A stretch of DNA of 64,000 bases from Thermoflexus hugenholtzii JAD2 (GTDB lineage Bacteria; Chloroflexota; Anaerolineae; Thermoflexales; Thermoflexaceae), in assembly GCF_900187885.1 (NCBI RefSeq), contig NZ_FYEK01000003.1, positions 253,977 through 317,976 of the forward strand. The letters run 5' to 3'. Shown one piece after another: positions 8,232 to 17,849 of this stretch. Numbering within the stretch: the stretch's first letter is position 1; every line of letters begins with the position of its first letter. Under the pieces are notes generated by a model, which saw only the letters and a program-made list of their open reading frames with translations, was not told the origin of the DNA and ran no database searches. The position numbers and the translations under genes were made by a program.

Positions 8232-8927
8232 TCAAGTTGGGGGCGAAAAATTTTTCGCCTCTCCTCCCGCCGAGCCTTCCCCGGCCTCTGGGTTCAGGAT
8301 CCCATGCAGATACACCTCCAGGGCCTCCATGAACAGCTGGCGGGCCGGCACCGGGGATCGGAGACGCAGCAAATGGCTCAGGAGAGCCTGCGAGAGGAAA
8401 AGGCCCATGAAGAGACGGGCGCTGATCCGCGGGTCCAGCGGACGCACCCTCCCTTTGGCCTGCTGCGCGGTCAAATAAGCCGTGATGGCCTCCAGGCCCG
8501 GGCGGATCGCCCGATTGACGAAGATCCGTCGGATCCGGCCGTTGCGGATCGCCTCGGGCAACAACAACCGCAGCGCCGCCATCCTCGCTGGATCCTCATA
8601 CAGGGAGAGCCCGATCCGCATCACCTCGGCGAGGAACTCCCGAGGCGGGGCCCCCCGCATCTCCCGGGCCATGCGCCGCAGGGGGAGGATGAAAGACTTG
8701 GCCTCCACCACCGCCTGGAAAAGATCCTCCTTGTTCCGGAAATACCAGTAGATCAGGCCCGGTGAGATCCCGGCCTCCCGGGCGATCTCCCGGTTCGAGG
8801 TCCCCCGGAAGCCCTTGCGAAGGAAAACCCGGAAGGCAGCCTCGATGATCCGCTGACGCATGGCCTCCCGGTCTCGGCTCCGGCGACGATCAGATCCCTG
8901 ACCCATCCCCTCCCCCGTTGAATTCAT
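8232..8927 (-). CDS. TetR-family transcriptional regulator of the efflux operon
   Basis: About 231 residues from ATG 8927; ATG 8906, which has GGGGGAGGGG directly before it, is an equally good start (224 residues). The HTH is visible as RIIEAAFRVFLRKGF, then REIAREAGISPGLIYWYFRNKEDLF, close to the TetR consensus. The C-terminal domain is alpha-helical and ligand-binding. The gene is immediately upstream of and codirectional with the permease gene, and a perfect 22-bp palindrome lies just before it. Autoregulation and control of the exporter in response to a toxic ligand are inferred. Confidence 0.85.
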   Translation of the reverse strand: MNSTGEGMGQGSDRRRSRDREAMRQRIIEAAFRVFLRKGFRGTSNREIAREAGISPGLIYWYFRNKEDLFQAVVEAKSFILPLRRMAREMRGAPPREFLAEVMRIGLSLYEDPARMAALRLLLPEAIRNGRIRRIFVNRAIRPGLEAITAYLTAQQAKGRVRPLDPRISARLFMGLFLSQALLSHLLRLRSPVPARQLFMEALEVYLHGILNPEAGEGSAGGEAKNFSPPT

Positions 8928-8985
8928 GAGTGAGCTCAGGCCGGAGACAGCTCGTGGGCCCTCCAGGCTCCTCAGGATGTTCAAA

Positions 8986-9007
8986 ATTGATTGATCGATC
9001 AATCAAT
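8986..9007. promoter_or_regulatory. Perfect 22-bp palindrome, putative TetR operator
   Basis: The sequence is ATTGATTGATC followed by its exact reverse complement, with no spacer. It lies about 60-80 nt upstream of the TetR start, in an AT-rich island within GC-rich surroundings. Size and position fit a TetR-family operator. It also contains tandem TTGA/TCAA steps, so nested half-sites may allow two dimers to bind. Confidence 0.75.
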
Positions 9008-9064
9008 ATAGTAACCCATATCGAGCCTTGGGTCAAGAAGCCCCCCAGGTATGGGAAAAGGAAG

Positions 9065-9098
9065 GGGCCGGGAGGGCATCCGGGGTTCCTCCCGGCCC
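9065..9098 (-). terminator. Intrinsic terminator of the sigma/anti-sigma operon
   Basis: A perfect 11-bp stem (GGGCCGGGAGG 9065-9075, CCTCCCGGCCC 9088-9098) is followed on the minus strand by CTTCCTTTTCCC. It lies 25 nt after the end of the anti-sigma gene. Confidence 0.7.
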
Positions 9099-9122
9099 TC
9101 GAACGAAGGCCTTGCCTCGAGG

Positions 9123-9638
9123 TCAGCAATCTCCGCCGGGCTTCCCCCACCGCCCCAGGATGTCCAGAACCGGACGGGCCTCGTCGGATCCGGACGGCGT
9201 ATAGGAGGAAAGCCCGGCGAGCCCGATGAGAACCATCATCCCCCAGCGGGCCGCTGGGAGGCGGCTTAGCCCCTGAAGCAACCCGCCCGCTTCAAGGAAG
9301 AGGGGATATAGCTTATGGACCCATACCGGGATGGCCAGAAGGAACTCCCTCCATGCCAGCGCGAGCCCCAAGCCGATCAGGAGGAAGAGCAAGAAAGCCC
9401 CCCGGCTTTCCCATGCGGCGACCCGCCGGATCCGTCGCATCACCCGCAGGGAGAGGTCAGGAGGAGGAGGCGCTGGGGGAGCCGCTCGAAGCCAGGCGTC
9501 GGCCATGCGGGCAGCCTCCCACAGGGTCTGACAGGCCGGGCAGAGCATCCGATGAGCCTCCCACTCCCGGGCCTCAGAGCCCGTGAGCCCACCCTCCAAG
9601 AGATCGATCATCCGCTCGCGAAACCGGTCACAGGTCAT
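9123..9638 (-). CDS. Zinc-finger anti-sigma factor, membrane-anchored
   Basis: 171 residues. The N-terminal motif has Cys3 and HRMLCPAC, i.e. the H-x3-C-x2-C arrangement of ZAS anti-sigma domains, which bind zinc and clamp the cognate ECF sigma. Hydrophobic segments follow (FLLFLLIGLGLALAW and MMVLIGLAGLSSY), so the protein is probably anchored in the membrane with a short outer tail. It overlaps the sigma gene by 11 nt, the usual coupling for these pairs. The signal that releases sigma is unknown. Confidence 0.85.
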   Translation of the reverse strand: MTCDRFRERMIDLLEGGLTGSEAREWEAHRMLCPACQTLWEAARMADAWLRAAPPAPPPPDLSLRVMRRIRRVAAWESRGAFLLFLLIGLGLALAWREFLLAIPVWVHKLYPLFLEAGGLLQGLSRLPAARWGMMVLIGLAGLSSYTPSGSDEARPVLDILGRWGKPGGDC

Positions 9639-10242
9639 GGCCTCCTCCGGATGCAGACGGATCCCTTCCGTTCAGAGCACCGGCGAGGAGATGGGGTTTG
9701 AGCAGCTCGGCCAAGCGGAGGCGGGCCCGATGGAGACGAACGCGGACGGTCCCCGGCTGCAGGCCCAGGATGGAAGCGATCTCCTCGCACGAGCGCTCAT
9801 GCCAGTAATACAGGATCAGGACGGCGCGTTCCTCCGGTTTCAGCTGGCCCAGGGCCTCCCGCAGGCATGCCTCCTGCTCCTGACGTTCCACCAGCGCGTC
9901 CGGTCGGGCTTCCTCTGGCGTCTGGGGCTCCGGGTGCACGTCCTCGAGAGGGAGAACGGGACGCCGGGCGCGAATCCGGTCGATGCAGTAGTGGGCCGCG
10001 ATCGACAGGATCCAGGAGGCAGGCCGGTGCGCCGGATCATACGCATGGAGCCGGCGATAAATCCGGAGGAAGACCTCCTGGGTGGCATCCTCGGCTTCGT
10101 GGGGATCCCCCAGCATGCGATAGCACAGGTTGTAGATGGGGCGGGTGTAGGCGGCCACCAGCCGCTCAAAGGCGTTCAGATCCCCATTGCGAGCAGCCAG
10201 GATCCAGTCTCGTTCGCCCTCCGACGAGCCCTGGACGCCCAT
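9628..10242 (-). CDS. ECF-type RNA polymerase sigma factor
   Basis: 204 residues with region 2 (AFERLVAAYTRPIYNLCYRM, then EDATQEVFLRIYRRL) and region 4 (LKPEERAVLILYYWHERSCEEIASILGLQPGTVRVRLHRAR). The last forms the HTH that reads the -35 element. No region 3 is present, so it belongs to the extracytoplasmic-function group (RpoE/SigW-like). Start ATG 10242 has GGGGGAGGG immediately upstream. It is co-transcribed with the anti-sigma gene. Confidence 0.9.
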   Translation of the reverse strand: MGVQGSSEGERDWILAARNGDLNAFERLVAAYTRPIYNLCYRMLGDPHEAEDATQEVFLRIYRRLHAYDPAHRPASWILSIAAHYCIDRIRARRPVLPLEDVHPEPQTPEEARPDALVERQEQEACLREALGQLKPEERAVLILYYWHERSCEEIASILGLQPGTVRVRLHRARLRLAELLKPHLLAGALNGRDPSASGGGHDL

Positions 10243-10322
10243 CCCTCCCCCTCGCTTTGGCTTTCGACCCCATCTTCCTCTACGAGGAAGAGCGTTCTCC
10301 AGTTACAGGTCGCGCCGGACGA

Positions 10323-10348
10323 TGTAGGGCAACTGCTCGCAGTTGCCC
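10323..10348. repeat. 26-nt palindromic element, copy 1
   Basis: TGTA followed by GGGCAACTGC-TC-GCAGTTGCCC. The same element, differing at the centre (GC for TC), is found at 21611-21636. Both are intergenic, which suggests a dispersed repeat family. Confidence 0.65.
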
Positions 10349-10368
10349 CGGAAGGGAAGAGCCCAGGG

Positions 10369-10854
10369 CTAATCGAAGAGCAAGTGGGCGATCCACCCGG
10401 CCAGAAGGGGCATGAACAGGGTGGAGATCAGACGTGCCATCATCAGGCGCGGGCCCAGGAGGGCGAACTCCAGTGGCAGCCGGGTGAGGGACCAGAGGGA
10501 CCAGGCGGTGACGAAGGCGACCACCGCGCCGATGCCGGCTCCGGCCCGATAGAGCATCGCGACCAGGGGGAAGGAGACGAAGGGCCCGCCGGGGATCAGC
10601 ATCCCCACCCCACTGGCGATCAGGATCCCTCGCCAGCCCGAGCTGGGCCCCAGCCACCGCGCGATCGCTTCACGGGGGATCAGGACCTCTGAGAAGCCGA
10701 TGACGATGAAGATCCCGAGGAAGAGCGGGAGGAAGTCGCGCACGGCCCGCCCCACCCCCCGCCATCCGGCCGCCGCCACCTCCCCGCCCCGCGCATAGGC
10801 CACCCCCACCATCCCCACCGCGAGGATCAGCACCACAGCGGTCCCGACATCCAT
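10369..10854 (-). CDS. Small integral membrane permease (UPF0718/YraQ half-like)
   Basis: 161 residues from ATG 10854, chosen for AAGGGGG six nt upstream; ATG 10875 and a start at 10914 are also in frame. Four to five hydrophobic segments are present. The stretch LIPGGPFVSFPLVAMLYRAG has the Gly/Pro-rich loop typical of permeases of the UPF0718 (DUF318) class, which in other bacteria are linked to metal or organoarsenical export. The protein is about half the length of full YraQ proteins, so it may dimerise. Substrate unknown. It is codirectional with carB (gap 52 nt), possibly as a tail gene of an upstream transcript. Confidence 0.6.
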   Translation of the reverse strand: MDVGTAVVLILAVGMVGVAYARGGEVAAAGWRGVGRAVRDFLPLFLGIFIVIGFSEVLIPREAIARWLGPSSGWRGILIASGVGMLIPGGPFVSFPLVAMLYRAGAGIGAVVAFVTAWSLWSLTRLPLEFALLGPRLMMARLISTLFMPLLAGWIAHLLFD

Positions 10855-10906
10855 AGGGATCCCCCTTTTCTTCATATGCGATCTGGCTCCCTCAGGGCGG
10901 AATTCC

Positions 10907-13900
10907 TCACGCACTGCGCTTCCGGGCGTAGTGCTCTTGCAGGCTCATCACCGTGAAGTCCCGCTCGCGAATGGCCCGGATGGCCTGGACGGCGGCGGCG
11001 GCGGCGGAGAGGGTGGTGAGCAACGGCACCCCGTAGCGCACAGCCGCCTGGCGGATCCGCATGCCGTCGGTGTAGGCCCGCGGCCCCAGGGGGGTGTTCA
11101 GGATCAGCTGCACCCGCCCCTCCCGGATGGCGTCCACCACGTGGGGGGAGCCCTCGCTCACCTTATTCACCACCTCCACCGGCAATCCCACCCGTCGCAG
11201 GGCCTCCGCCGTGCCCCGCGTGGCCATCAGTCGGAAGCCCAGGCGATAGAAATCCCGGGCGATCTTCAACACGTTCCCTTTGTCGAAATCGTTCACCGAG
11301 AGCAGCACCGTGCCACCGAGGGGTAAAGCATCCCCAGCCGCCATCTCCGCCTTGGCGAAGGCGTGGCCGAAGGTCTCCGCCCAGCCCATCACCTCGCCGG
11401 TGGATTTCATCTCAGGGCCCAGGATGGCGTCCGCACCCGGCAGCTTGCGGAACGGAAGGACCGCCTCCTTGACGAAGAACGCCCGAACCTCCGGCGAACG
11501 GGTGAAGCCGATCTCCTCTAAGGACTGCCCCAGCATCACCCGGGTGGCGATGCGGGCCAGGGGAACCCCGGTGGCTTTGCTGATGAAGGGTACGGTGCGG
11601 GAGGCCCGCGGGTTGGCCTCCAGGACGTAGACGATGTCGTCCTTGATGGCGAACTGGATGTTGATCAGCCCCCGCACCCCCAGGGCCAGGGCGATCCGCT
11701 CGGTGTATTCCTCGATGATCTGGAGGTGATAGCGGGAGATCTTGTAGGGCGGCAGCACGCAGGCGGAATCTCCGGAGTGCACCCCGGCTTCCTCGATGTG
11801 CTGGAGGATGCCCCCGATGACCACGTGCTTCCCATCCGCCACCGCGTCCACCTCGGCCTCGTAGGCATCTTCCAGGAAGCGATCGATCAGCACCGGTCGC
11901 TCCGGAGAGACCCACACCGCTTCGGCCATATAGGCCTTCAAGGTCTCCTCATCGTAACAGATGGCCATGGCCCGCCCGCCCAGGACATAGCTGGGCCGGA
12001 CCAGAACCGGGTAGCCGATGCGCCGGGCGACCTCAAGGGCCTCCTCGACGGACGTCGCCGTCCCATGCTCCGGCTGAGGGATGTCCAGGTCCCGCAACAG
12101 GGCGCTGAACCGCCCTCGATCCTCCGCCAGGTCGATGGCGTCGGGGGAAGTGCCCAGGATGGGCACCCCGGCGCGGTGCAGGGGCATGGTGAGGTTGAGG
12201 GCCGTCTGCCCCCCGAACTGCACGATGACGCCGAGGGGCCGCTCCCGCTCAACGATGTTCAGCACATCCTCCAGGGTCAACGGCTCAAAATACAGGCGAT
12301 CCGAGGTGTCGTAGTCCGTGCTCACCGTCTCCGGGTTGGAGTTCACCATGATCGATTCGATCCCCAGCTCCCGTAGGGCGAAGGCGGCCTGGCAACAGCT
12401 GTAATCGAACTCGATCCCCTGCCCGATGCGGTTGGGGCCGCTGCCGACGATCACCACCTTGGGGCGATCCGTCGGCGGAGCCTCATCGCTCTCCTCGTAG
12501 GTGCTGTAAAGATAGGGCGTGTAAGCCTCGAACTCCGCCGCGCAGGTGTCCACCTGGGCGTAGCGCGGGCGGATGCCCAGGGCTTCCCGGCGGCGGCGGA
12601 CCGCCTCCTCCGTGCAGCCGAAGAAGGCCGCCAGCTGGGCGTCCGAGAACCCCTCCCGCTTGGCCTGGCGCAACAGGCTTGCCGGGACTGTGGCCAGGGT
12701 GTAGCGGCGCAGCTCCCGTTGCCGCTCGACCAGCTCGGCCATCTGAACGACGAACCAGGGGTCGTATCCGGTGAGGGCGGCGACCTCCTCGACCGGCATT
12801 CCAGCCATCAGGGCGTCGTGGACGGCCCGCAGACGATCCGGGTTCGGGCAGGCCAGGGCGGCCCGCAGATCGGAGGGCCGCCGCTCCGGCGGGAATCCCT
12901 CAAAGCCCTTCGCCCCGATCTCCAACCCCCGCATCGCCTTCTGGAGCGCCTCCTTGAAAGTCCGCCCGATAGCCATCACCTCCCCCACGGATTTCATCTG
13001 GGGGCCGAGGGTCGGATCGGCGCCGGGGAACTTCTCGAAGGCCCACCGGGGGATCTTCACCACCACGTAATCGATGGCCGGCTCGAAAGCGGCCACCGTG
13101 CGCCGCGTGATCTCGTTGCGGAGCTCGTCCAGGGTGTAGCCCACTGCGAGGAGTGCGGCGATCTTGGCGATGGGAAAGCCCGTGGCCTTGGAGGCCAGGG
13201 CGGAGGAGCGGGAGACCCGCGGGTTCATCTCGATGACCCGCATCCGGCCATCGCGGGGATTCACGGCGAACTGGACGTTGGAGCCGCCGGTCTCTACCCC
13301 CACCGCGTGCATCACCGCCCGGGCCCAGTCCCGCATGCGCTGATACTCCTTATCCGTGAGGGTCTGGGCCGGGGCCAGGGTGATGGAGTCCCCGGTGTGT
13401 ATGCCCATGGGGTCCAGGTTCTCGATGGAGCACACCACCACGAAGTTGTCGTGGCGATCCCGCATCACCTCCAGCTCGAACTCCTTCCAGCCCAGAAGGG
13501 ACTCCTCGATGAGGGCCGAGCCGACGGGGCTGAGGCGCAGCGCCAGATCCACGCGATCGATCAGCTCCTCCCGGGAACGGGCGACGCCGGCCCCGGTGCC
13601 GCCCAGGGTGAAGGAAGGGCGGATGAGCACCGGGTAGCCCACCTGCTCGGCGAAGGCCAGCGCCTCCTCCACGGAGCGGGCCAGGACACTGCGGGGGACC
13701 TCCAGGCCGGCTTTCTCCATCGCCTCTTTGAAGGCGAGGCGGTCCTCCGCGATGCGGATCGCCTGAGGGGAGGCGCCGATGAGCTCCACCCCGTAGCGCG
13801 CCAGGACCCCCTGTTCGTGCAGCGCCATAGCCAGGTTCAGGGCGGTCTGGCCGCCCAGGGTGGGGAGCAACGCGTCCGGGCGCTCCCGGGCGATGATCCG

Positions 13901-14125
13901 CTCGAGGATCTCCGGGACCAGGGGCTCGATGTAGGTGGCATCAGCCATCTCGGGGTCGGTCATGATAGTGGCCGGGTTGGAGTTGACCAGGATCACCCGA
14001 TAGCCTTCCCGCCGCAGGACCTTGAGGGCCTGGGTCCCCGAATAGTCGAACTCGGCCGCCTGGCCGATCACAATCGGCCCGGAGCCGATGACCAGGATGG
14101 AGCGGATGTCGGTGCGCCGCGGCAT
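10907..14125 (-). CDS. carB: Carbamoyl-phosphate synthase large subunit
   Basis: 1072 residues from ATG 14125 (GAGGTG 9 nt upstream), the normal length. It contains two ATP-grasp synthetase halves, each opening with GSGP-(I/N)-x-IGQ (near residues 15 and 565), a central oligomerisation segment, and a C-terminal MGS-like allosteric domain (about 940-1072). It uses ammonia channelled from CarA, bicarbonate and two ATP to make carbamoyl phosphate for pyrimidine and arginine synthesis. carA lies upstream on the same strand after a 195-nt gap that holds palindromic repeats, so the two may share a transcript with processing sites in between. Confidence 0.97.
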   Translation of the reverse strand: MPRRTDIRSILVIGSGPIVIGQAAEFDYSGTQALKVLRREGYRVILVNSNPATIMTDPEMADATYIEPLVPEILERIIARERPDALLPTLGGQTALNLAMALHEQGVLARYGVELIGASPQAIRIAEDRLAFKEAMEKAGLEVPRSVLARSVEEALAFAEQVGYPVLIRPSFTLGGTGAGVARSREELIDRVDLALRLSPVGSALIEESLLGWKEFELEVMRDRHDNFVVVCSIENLDPMGIHTGDSITLAPAQTLTDKEYQRMRDWARAVMHAVGVETGGSNVQFAVNPRDGRMRVIEMNPRVSRSSALASKATGFPIAKIAALLAVGYTLDELRNEITRRTVAAFEPAIDYVVVKIPRWAFEKFPGADPTLGPQMKSVGEVMAIGRTFKEALQKAMRGLEIGAKGFEGFPPERRPSDLRAALACPNPDRLRAVHDALMAGMPVEEVAALTGYDPWFVVQMAELVERQRELRRYTLATVPASLLRQAKREGFSDAQLAAFFGCTEEAVRRRREALGIRPRYAQVDTCAAEFEAYTPYLYSTYEESDEAPPTDRPKVVIVGSGPNRIGQGIEFDYSCCQAAFALRELGIESIMVNSNPETVSTDYDTSDRLYFEPLTLEDVLNIVERERPLGVIVQFGGQTALNLTMPLHRAGVPILGTSPDAIDLAEDRGRFSALLRDLDIPQPEHGTATSVEEALEVARRIGYPVLVRPSYVLGGRAMAICYDEETLKAYMAEAVWVSPERPVLIDRFLEDAYEAEVDAVADGKHVVIGGILQHIEEAGVHSGDSACVLPPYKISRYHLQIIEEYTERIALALGVRGLINIQFAIKDDIVYVLEANPRASRTVPFISKATGVPLARIATRVMLGQSLEEIGFTRSPEVRAFFVKEAVLPFRKLPGADAILGPEMKSTGEVMGWAETFGHAFAKAEMAAGDALPLGGTVLLSVNDFDKGNVLKIARDFYRLGFRLMATRGTAEALRRVGLPVEVVNKVSEGSPHVVDAIREGRVQLILNTPLGPRAYTDGMRIRQAAVRYGVPLLTTLSAAAAAVQAIRAIRERDFTVMSLQEHYARKRSA

Positions 14126-14148
14126 CCGGATTCCCACCTCGCTTCACA

Positions 14149-14219
14149 AATGGGCGGGCGTTTCCCAAAGCCCGCCCCTGTATAGACAAAAGAGTTCGGG
14201 GCTAAAGCCCCTCCTACAG
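14149..14219. repeat. Two palindromic REP-like units between carA and carB
   Basis: The first is a hairpin with arms GGGCGGGC (14152-14159) and GCCCGCCC (14170-14177). The second (14194-14219) is a minus-orientation copy of the TAGGAGGGGC type with arms GGGGC and GCCCC. They lie in the carA-carB gap and could stabilise or process the mRNA. Confidence 0.6.
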
Positions 14220-14320
14220 AAAGAAAATGCAGCGAGATAACTTCCTGTATTTTCCTGTAGCGCTGTAACGGAAGCCTTCATGTCGAAAGCGAAAGTGCTG
14301 GGTTTGGAAGGATACCGACG

Positions 14321-15439
14321 TTAGCGTCCTAACTTCTCCACCCATTGATCGAAGATGGGGTCTGCGTCGTGGGGGCCGGGGTTGGCCTCCGGATGGTATT
14401 GCACGGAGAACACCGGTCGATCCCGCAGCGCCAGCCCCTCCACCGTCCCGTCGTTCAGATTGAGATGGGTGATCACCACCTGATCCGGGTTCAGGGTGTC
14501 GGGGTCCACAGCGTAATTGTGGTTCTGGGCGGTGATCTGGACCCGACCGGTGGTCCGGTCCAGGACCGGGTGGTTGCTCCCGTGGTGGCCGAAGGGGAGC
14601 TTGTAGGTGCGGGCGCCGATGGCCCGGGCGATCAGCTGATGGCCCAGGCAGATGCCGAAGAGCGGGATCTCCGCCTCGAGGAGCTGGCGCACGATCCCCA
14701 CGATTTCCGGCAGCCCCGCCGGATCCCCCGGTCCGTTGGAGAGGACGATCCCATCGGGCCGCAGGCGGAGGGCCTCCGCCGCGGGCGTGTAGGCGGGCAC
14801 GACCGTGACCCGGCATCCTCGATCGACCAGCCGCCGGAGGATGGAGCGCTTGACGCCGAAGTCATACACCACCACGTGGCGCCGTCGCTCGGGATCCGGC
14901 TGGAAGCCATGGGGCTGCCAGCGGCCGGACCCCTGTATCCATTCGTAGGGAGCGGCGCAGGTCACCTCGCGGACCGTATCCCGGCCCTCCAGCCCTTCCC
15001 AGGCCCGCGCCATCTCCACCAGCGTCTCGGGGTCCACCCCCTCTGTGGAGAGGGCCGCCTTCATCGCTCCTTTCTCCCGGATCCGCCGGGTCAGGGCGCG
15101 GGTGTCGACCTCGCACAGGCCGGGCACGCCATGGCGGGCGAGATACTCCTCCAGGCTCTCCTTCGCCCGCCAGTTGGAGACCACCGGGCTTAAGGCGCGG
15201 ACGATGAAGGCGGCGACCTGGGGGCGATCGCTTTCCACGTCTTCATCGTTCACCCCCACGTTGCCAATGTGGGGACACGTCATCACCACCATTTGGCCCC
15301 GATAAGAAGGATCGGTGAGGATCTCCTGATAGCCGGTCATCGCGGTGTTGAAAACCACCTCCCCCACCACGGTGGCCCGCGCCCCGAAGGCCCGCCCGAT
15401 CAAGACTGTCCCATCCTCCAGTGCCAGAACTCCCTGCAT
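14321..15439 (-). CDS. carA: Carbamoyl-phosphate synthase small (glutaminase) subunit
   Basis: 372 residues. The N-terminal CPSase_sm domain ([16 protein letters not shown], then [13 protein letters not shown]) is followed by a class I glutamine amidotransferase. The catalytic Cys is in FGICLGHQL (about residue 264) and the His/Glu pair in YHPEANPGP. It releases ammonia from Gln and passes it to CarB. GGGGAG lies 6 nt before the ATG. The gene is divergent from the serine cluster across a 264-bp intergenic region. Confidence 0.97.
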   Translation of the reverse strand: MQGVLALEDGTVLIGRAFGARATVVGEVVFNTAMTGYQEILTDPSYRGQMVVMTCPHIGNVGVNDEDVESDRPQVAAFIVRALSPVVSNWRAKESLEEYLARHGVPGLCEVDTRALTRRIREKGAMKAALSTEGVDPETLVEMARAWEGLEGRDTVREVTCAAPYEWIQGSGRWQPHGFQPDPERRRHVVVYDFGVKRSILRRLVDRGCRVTVVPAYTPAAEALRLRPDGIVLSNGPGDPAGLPEIVGIVRQLLEAEIPLFGICLGHQLIARAIGARTYKLPFGHHGSNHPVLDRTTGRVQITAQNHNYAVDPDTLNPDQVVITHLNLNDGTVEGLALRDRPVFSVQYHPEANPGPHDADPIFDQWVEKLGR

Positions 15440-15482
15440 CCGGATCTCCCCTTCCGTTCTCCGATGCCATATCCGGTCTTGT

Positions 15483-15494
15483 GCTCCATGGAGC
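15483..15494. promoter_or_regulatory. 12-bp perfect palindrome upstream of carA
   Basis: GCTCCATGGAGC lies 44 nt before the carA start in the divergent carA/serB-like intergenic region. A role as operator is speculative; it is the only perfect dyad I see there. Confidence 0.3.
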
Positions 15495-15665
15495 GATTTG
15501 AGGGAATATCTTAACCATGGGCCGGATCCCCGTCAAGACGCCCTGGGGAAGTCGTCCACTATACGAGTGAGGGCACGAACCCACGCATGGGGTATGCCCG
15601 AGGCTCCGGAGGTCGGAGTCGTGCCTTCATCTTTCAGATTCGGGGACGGCCCCTCTTGCGATCCG

Positions 15666-15674
15666 TGGTATAAT
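15666..15674 (+). promoter_or_regulatory. Extended -10 promoter element for the serine cluster
   Basis: TGGTATAAT gives TG-N-TATAAT, a consensus extended -10. It lies 30 nt before the start of the HAD phosphatase gene. No good -35 hexamer is seen at 16-18 bp, as expected for extended -10 promoters. Confidence 0.55.
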
Positions 15675-15703
15675 CTTGCGAAATCCTTCACGGAGTGGGC
15701 GGG

Positions 15704-16534
15704 ATGGAGGCCGGACCGGTCCGCTGGGTCTCGTTCACCCATGTGTTTTTGGACTGTGACGGGACGCTGGTGGATGTGGAGGGGATCGTGGAGCTGGCCC
15801 GGCGACGGGGCCAGGCGACAGCGGTGGCCGCCCTCACGGAGGCCGCGATGTCCGGCCATCTCCCCCTGGAGGCGATCTACGAGCAACGCCTTGCGCTGAT
15901 CCGCCCGACCCGCGCGGAGATCCGGGAGCTGATCCGCATCTACCGGGATCATCTCCTTCCTGACGTCCCGCTGGTGATCCACGCGCTTCACGCCTGTGGG
16001 ATCTCCGTGCATCTGGTCAGCGGCGGCCTGGAGGACGCGGTGCGGGGGCTGGGGCGTTTCCTGGGCATCCCCGCCCAGCGCATCCACGCCGTCCGCCCGC
16101 GCTACGATCCTTTCGCCGGCGCGTGGTGGCGGGGGGAGGAAGGGCCGGCGGTCGGCGTGGATCCTTCCCCCCTGATCGCCCAGGGCGGGAAGGCTCGCCT
16201 GCTTCAGGGATTTCGGGCGCCGGGGCGGCGCCTGATGCTGGTGGGGGATGGGATCACCGATCTGGCCGCCCAGGAGGCGGTGCATCTCTTCGTGGGGTTC
16301 GGTGGGGTGTTCCCCCGGGCCGTCGTCGCGGAAGGGGCCGACGTCTACATCCGGTGCCCGCGTCTGGCGCCCATCCTCCCCCTGGCGCTCTCCCCCGAAC
16401 GCGCCCGGGCCCTGCAGGGAACCCCGGCGGAGGAAACCCTGCGGGAAGGCCTGCGGGCTTTCCAGAACGGCGAGGCCCGCTTTCGAGATCCTGTCCGTCA
16501 TGAACGGTTCCTTCAGGCGTGGCACGCGCTGTAA
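15704..16534 (+). CDS. HAD-family phosphoserine phosphatase-like enzyme
   Basis: 276 residues from ATG 15704 (GGAG 8 nt upstream; GTG 15695 is also in frame). HAD motifs in order: LDCDGTLVD (nucleophile D17 and D19), SGG in HLVSGGLED, a conserved Lys in GGKARLL, and GDGITD. SGG and GDG-x-(N/T)D are characteristic of SerB-type phosphatases. Together with the class V aminotransferase and SerA downstream it would complete conversion of 3-phosphoglycerate to serine. Substrate assignment rests on motifs plus context. Length is somewhat greater than compact SerB (about 210), so another HAD substrate remains possible. Confidence 0.75.
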   Translation: MEAGPVRWVSFTHVFLDCDGTLVDVEGIVELARRRGQATAVAALTEAAMSGHLPLEAIYEQRLALIRPTRAEIRELIRIYRDHLLPDVPLVIHALHACGISVHLVSGGLEDAVRGLGRFLGIPAQRIHAVRPRYDPFAGAWWRGEEGPAVGVDPSPLIAQGGKARLLQGFRAPGRRLMLVGDGITDLAAQEAVHLFVGFGGVFPRAVVAEGADVYIRCPRLAPILPLALSPERARALQGTPAEETLREGLRAFQNGEARFRDPVRHERFLQAWHAL

Positions 16535-16552
16535 GCCGAAATTCATTTCGGC
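16535..16552 (+). terminator. Hairpin directly after the phosphatase stop codon
   Basis: GCCGAAAT-TC-ATTTCGGC, an 8-bp perfect stem with a 2-nt loop, begins at the base after TAA. No T run follows. It may be a processing or 3'-end structure. Confidence 0.35.
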
Positions 16553-16560
16553 ATCCCGAG

Positions 16561-16729
16561 TTGTAGGAGCGGCTTTCGCCGCGACCCATCATGGGATCGA
16601 AAGCCGAGGTTCGGGGTAATCACCTAACCCTGGCATGGCGAGGTAGCTTGAGCCTTGGTGTAAGAGCGGCTTCCGCCGCGAACCCCGGTATCATCGAAGA
16701 CAAAGGGGTCGGGGCGAAAGCCCCCCTAC
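16561..16729. repeat. Cluster of three REP-like palindromes
   Basis: Plus-orientation units at 16561-16587 and 16659-16686 and a minus-orientation unit at 16705-16729. The last two form a facing pair like that at 6971-7043. This fills most of the 221-bp gap between the phosphatase and aminotransferase genes. Confidence 0.7.
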
Positions 16730-16755
16730 CGGAGGCATAAGGAGGTGGATCCCGT

Positions 16756-17835
16756 ATGGAAGAGGCGCCGATGCTCTTCATCCCCGGCCCGACGTATGTC
16801 CCGGAGGAGGTCGCCCGGGCGCAGGCCCGGCCGATGATCGGCCACCGCAGCCGAGAGTTCACCGCTTTGTTCGAGCGGCTGATCCCGCGCCTGCAGGCGA
16901 TCTTCCGCACGCGCGGGCGGGTGTTCTTCGTCGCCGCCTCCGGCACCGGCCTGTGGGAGGCCGCGATCCGCAACCTGGTGCGCCGGAAGGTCCTCTGCCT
17001 GATCAACGGCGCCTTCGGGGAGCGCTGGCATCAGGTGGCGCTGGCCAACGGGAAAGAAGCAGTCGCCCTCTCCGTGGCCTGGGGGCAGGCCATCCGGCCT
17101 GAGCAGGTTGTGGAGGCCCTCTCCGCTCACCCCGACGCCGAGGCCATCACCGTCGTGCACAACGAGACCTCTACGGGGGTGATGAACCCCCTGGCGGAGA
17201 TCGCCACGGCGGTGCGCCAGGCCTTCCCGGACGTGCTGATCCTGGTGGACGCGGTCTCCTCCCTGGGCGGGGCGCCCCTGGAGACCGATGCCTGGGGCCT
17301 GGATTTCGTCCTCACCTCCTCTCAGAAATGCCTGGCCCTGCCCCCGGGGCTGGCCTTCTGCGCCGTGTCGGAGCGGGCGATGGAGAAGGCGAAGGAGGTG
17401 CCCCATCGGGGCTACTATTTCGACCTGCTCACCATGGCGCGTTACGCGGACCGGGGGGAGACGCCGGCCACGCCCGCCATCTCCCTGCTCTTCGCCGCCG
17501 ACCGGCAGTTTGACCATATCCTAAAGGAAGGGCTGGAGGCCCGCTGGGAGCGCCACCGCCGCATGGCGGAACGGGTGCAGGCCTGGGCCTCAGAGCGGTT
17601 CGCCCTGTTCGCCGAGGACGGCCACCGCTCCTGGACGCTGACCTGCGTGTCCAACACCCGGGGGATCGACATCAGCGCCCTGAACGAATTCCTGCGCCGG
17701 CGGGGCAAGGTGATCTCCTCCGGCTACGGCCCGTTGAAGGGGAAGACCTTCCGCATCGCCCACATGGGGGAGATCCAGCTCCACCACATCGAGGCGCTGC
17801 TAACGGATATCGATGAATGGCTCGCTGCGAAGTGA
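16756..17835 (+). CDS. Class V aminotransferase, probable phosphoserine aminotransferase
   Basis: 359 residues, fold-type I PLP enzyme: FIPGPTYVPEEV at the N-terminus, ASGTG for the cofactor phosphate, HNETSTGV, VDAVSSLGG with the PLP Asp, and Schiff-base lysine K191 in TSSQKCLALPPG. Such enzymes adjoin serA in several deep-branching bacteria (for example Thermotoga) in place of classical SerC. Here it ends 14 nt before SerA. Inferred reaction: 3-phosphohydroxypyruvate plus an amino donor to phosphoserine. A serine/alanine-glyoxylate aminotransferase role is the alternative. Confidence 0.8.
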   Translation: MEEAPMLFIPGPTYVPEEVARAQARPMIGHRSREFTALFERLIPRLQAIFRTRGRVFFVAASGTGLWEAAIRNLVRRKVLCLINGAFGERWHQVALANGKEAVALSVAWGQAIRPEQVVEALSAHPDAEAITVVHNETSTGVMNPLAEIATAVRQAFPDVLILVDAVSSLGGAPLETDAWGLDFVLTSSQKCLALPPGLAFCAVSERAMEKAKEVPHRGYYFDLLTMARYADRGETPATPAISLLFAADRQFDHILKEGLEARWERHRRMAERVQAWASERFALFAEDGHRSWTLTCVSNTRGIDISALNEFLRRRGKVISSGYGPLKGKTFRIAHMGEIQLHHIEALLTDIDEWLAAK

Positions 17836-17849
17836 GGAGGGACCCGCAG

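Noticed and set aside
12719-14185. Long plus-strand frame over carB
   Set aside because: Antisense shadow of carB with no recognisable domains.
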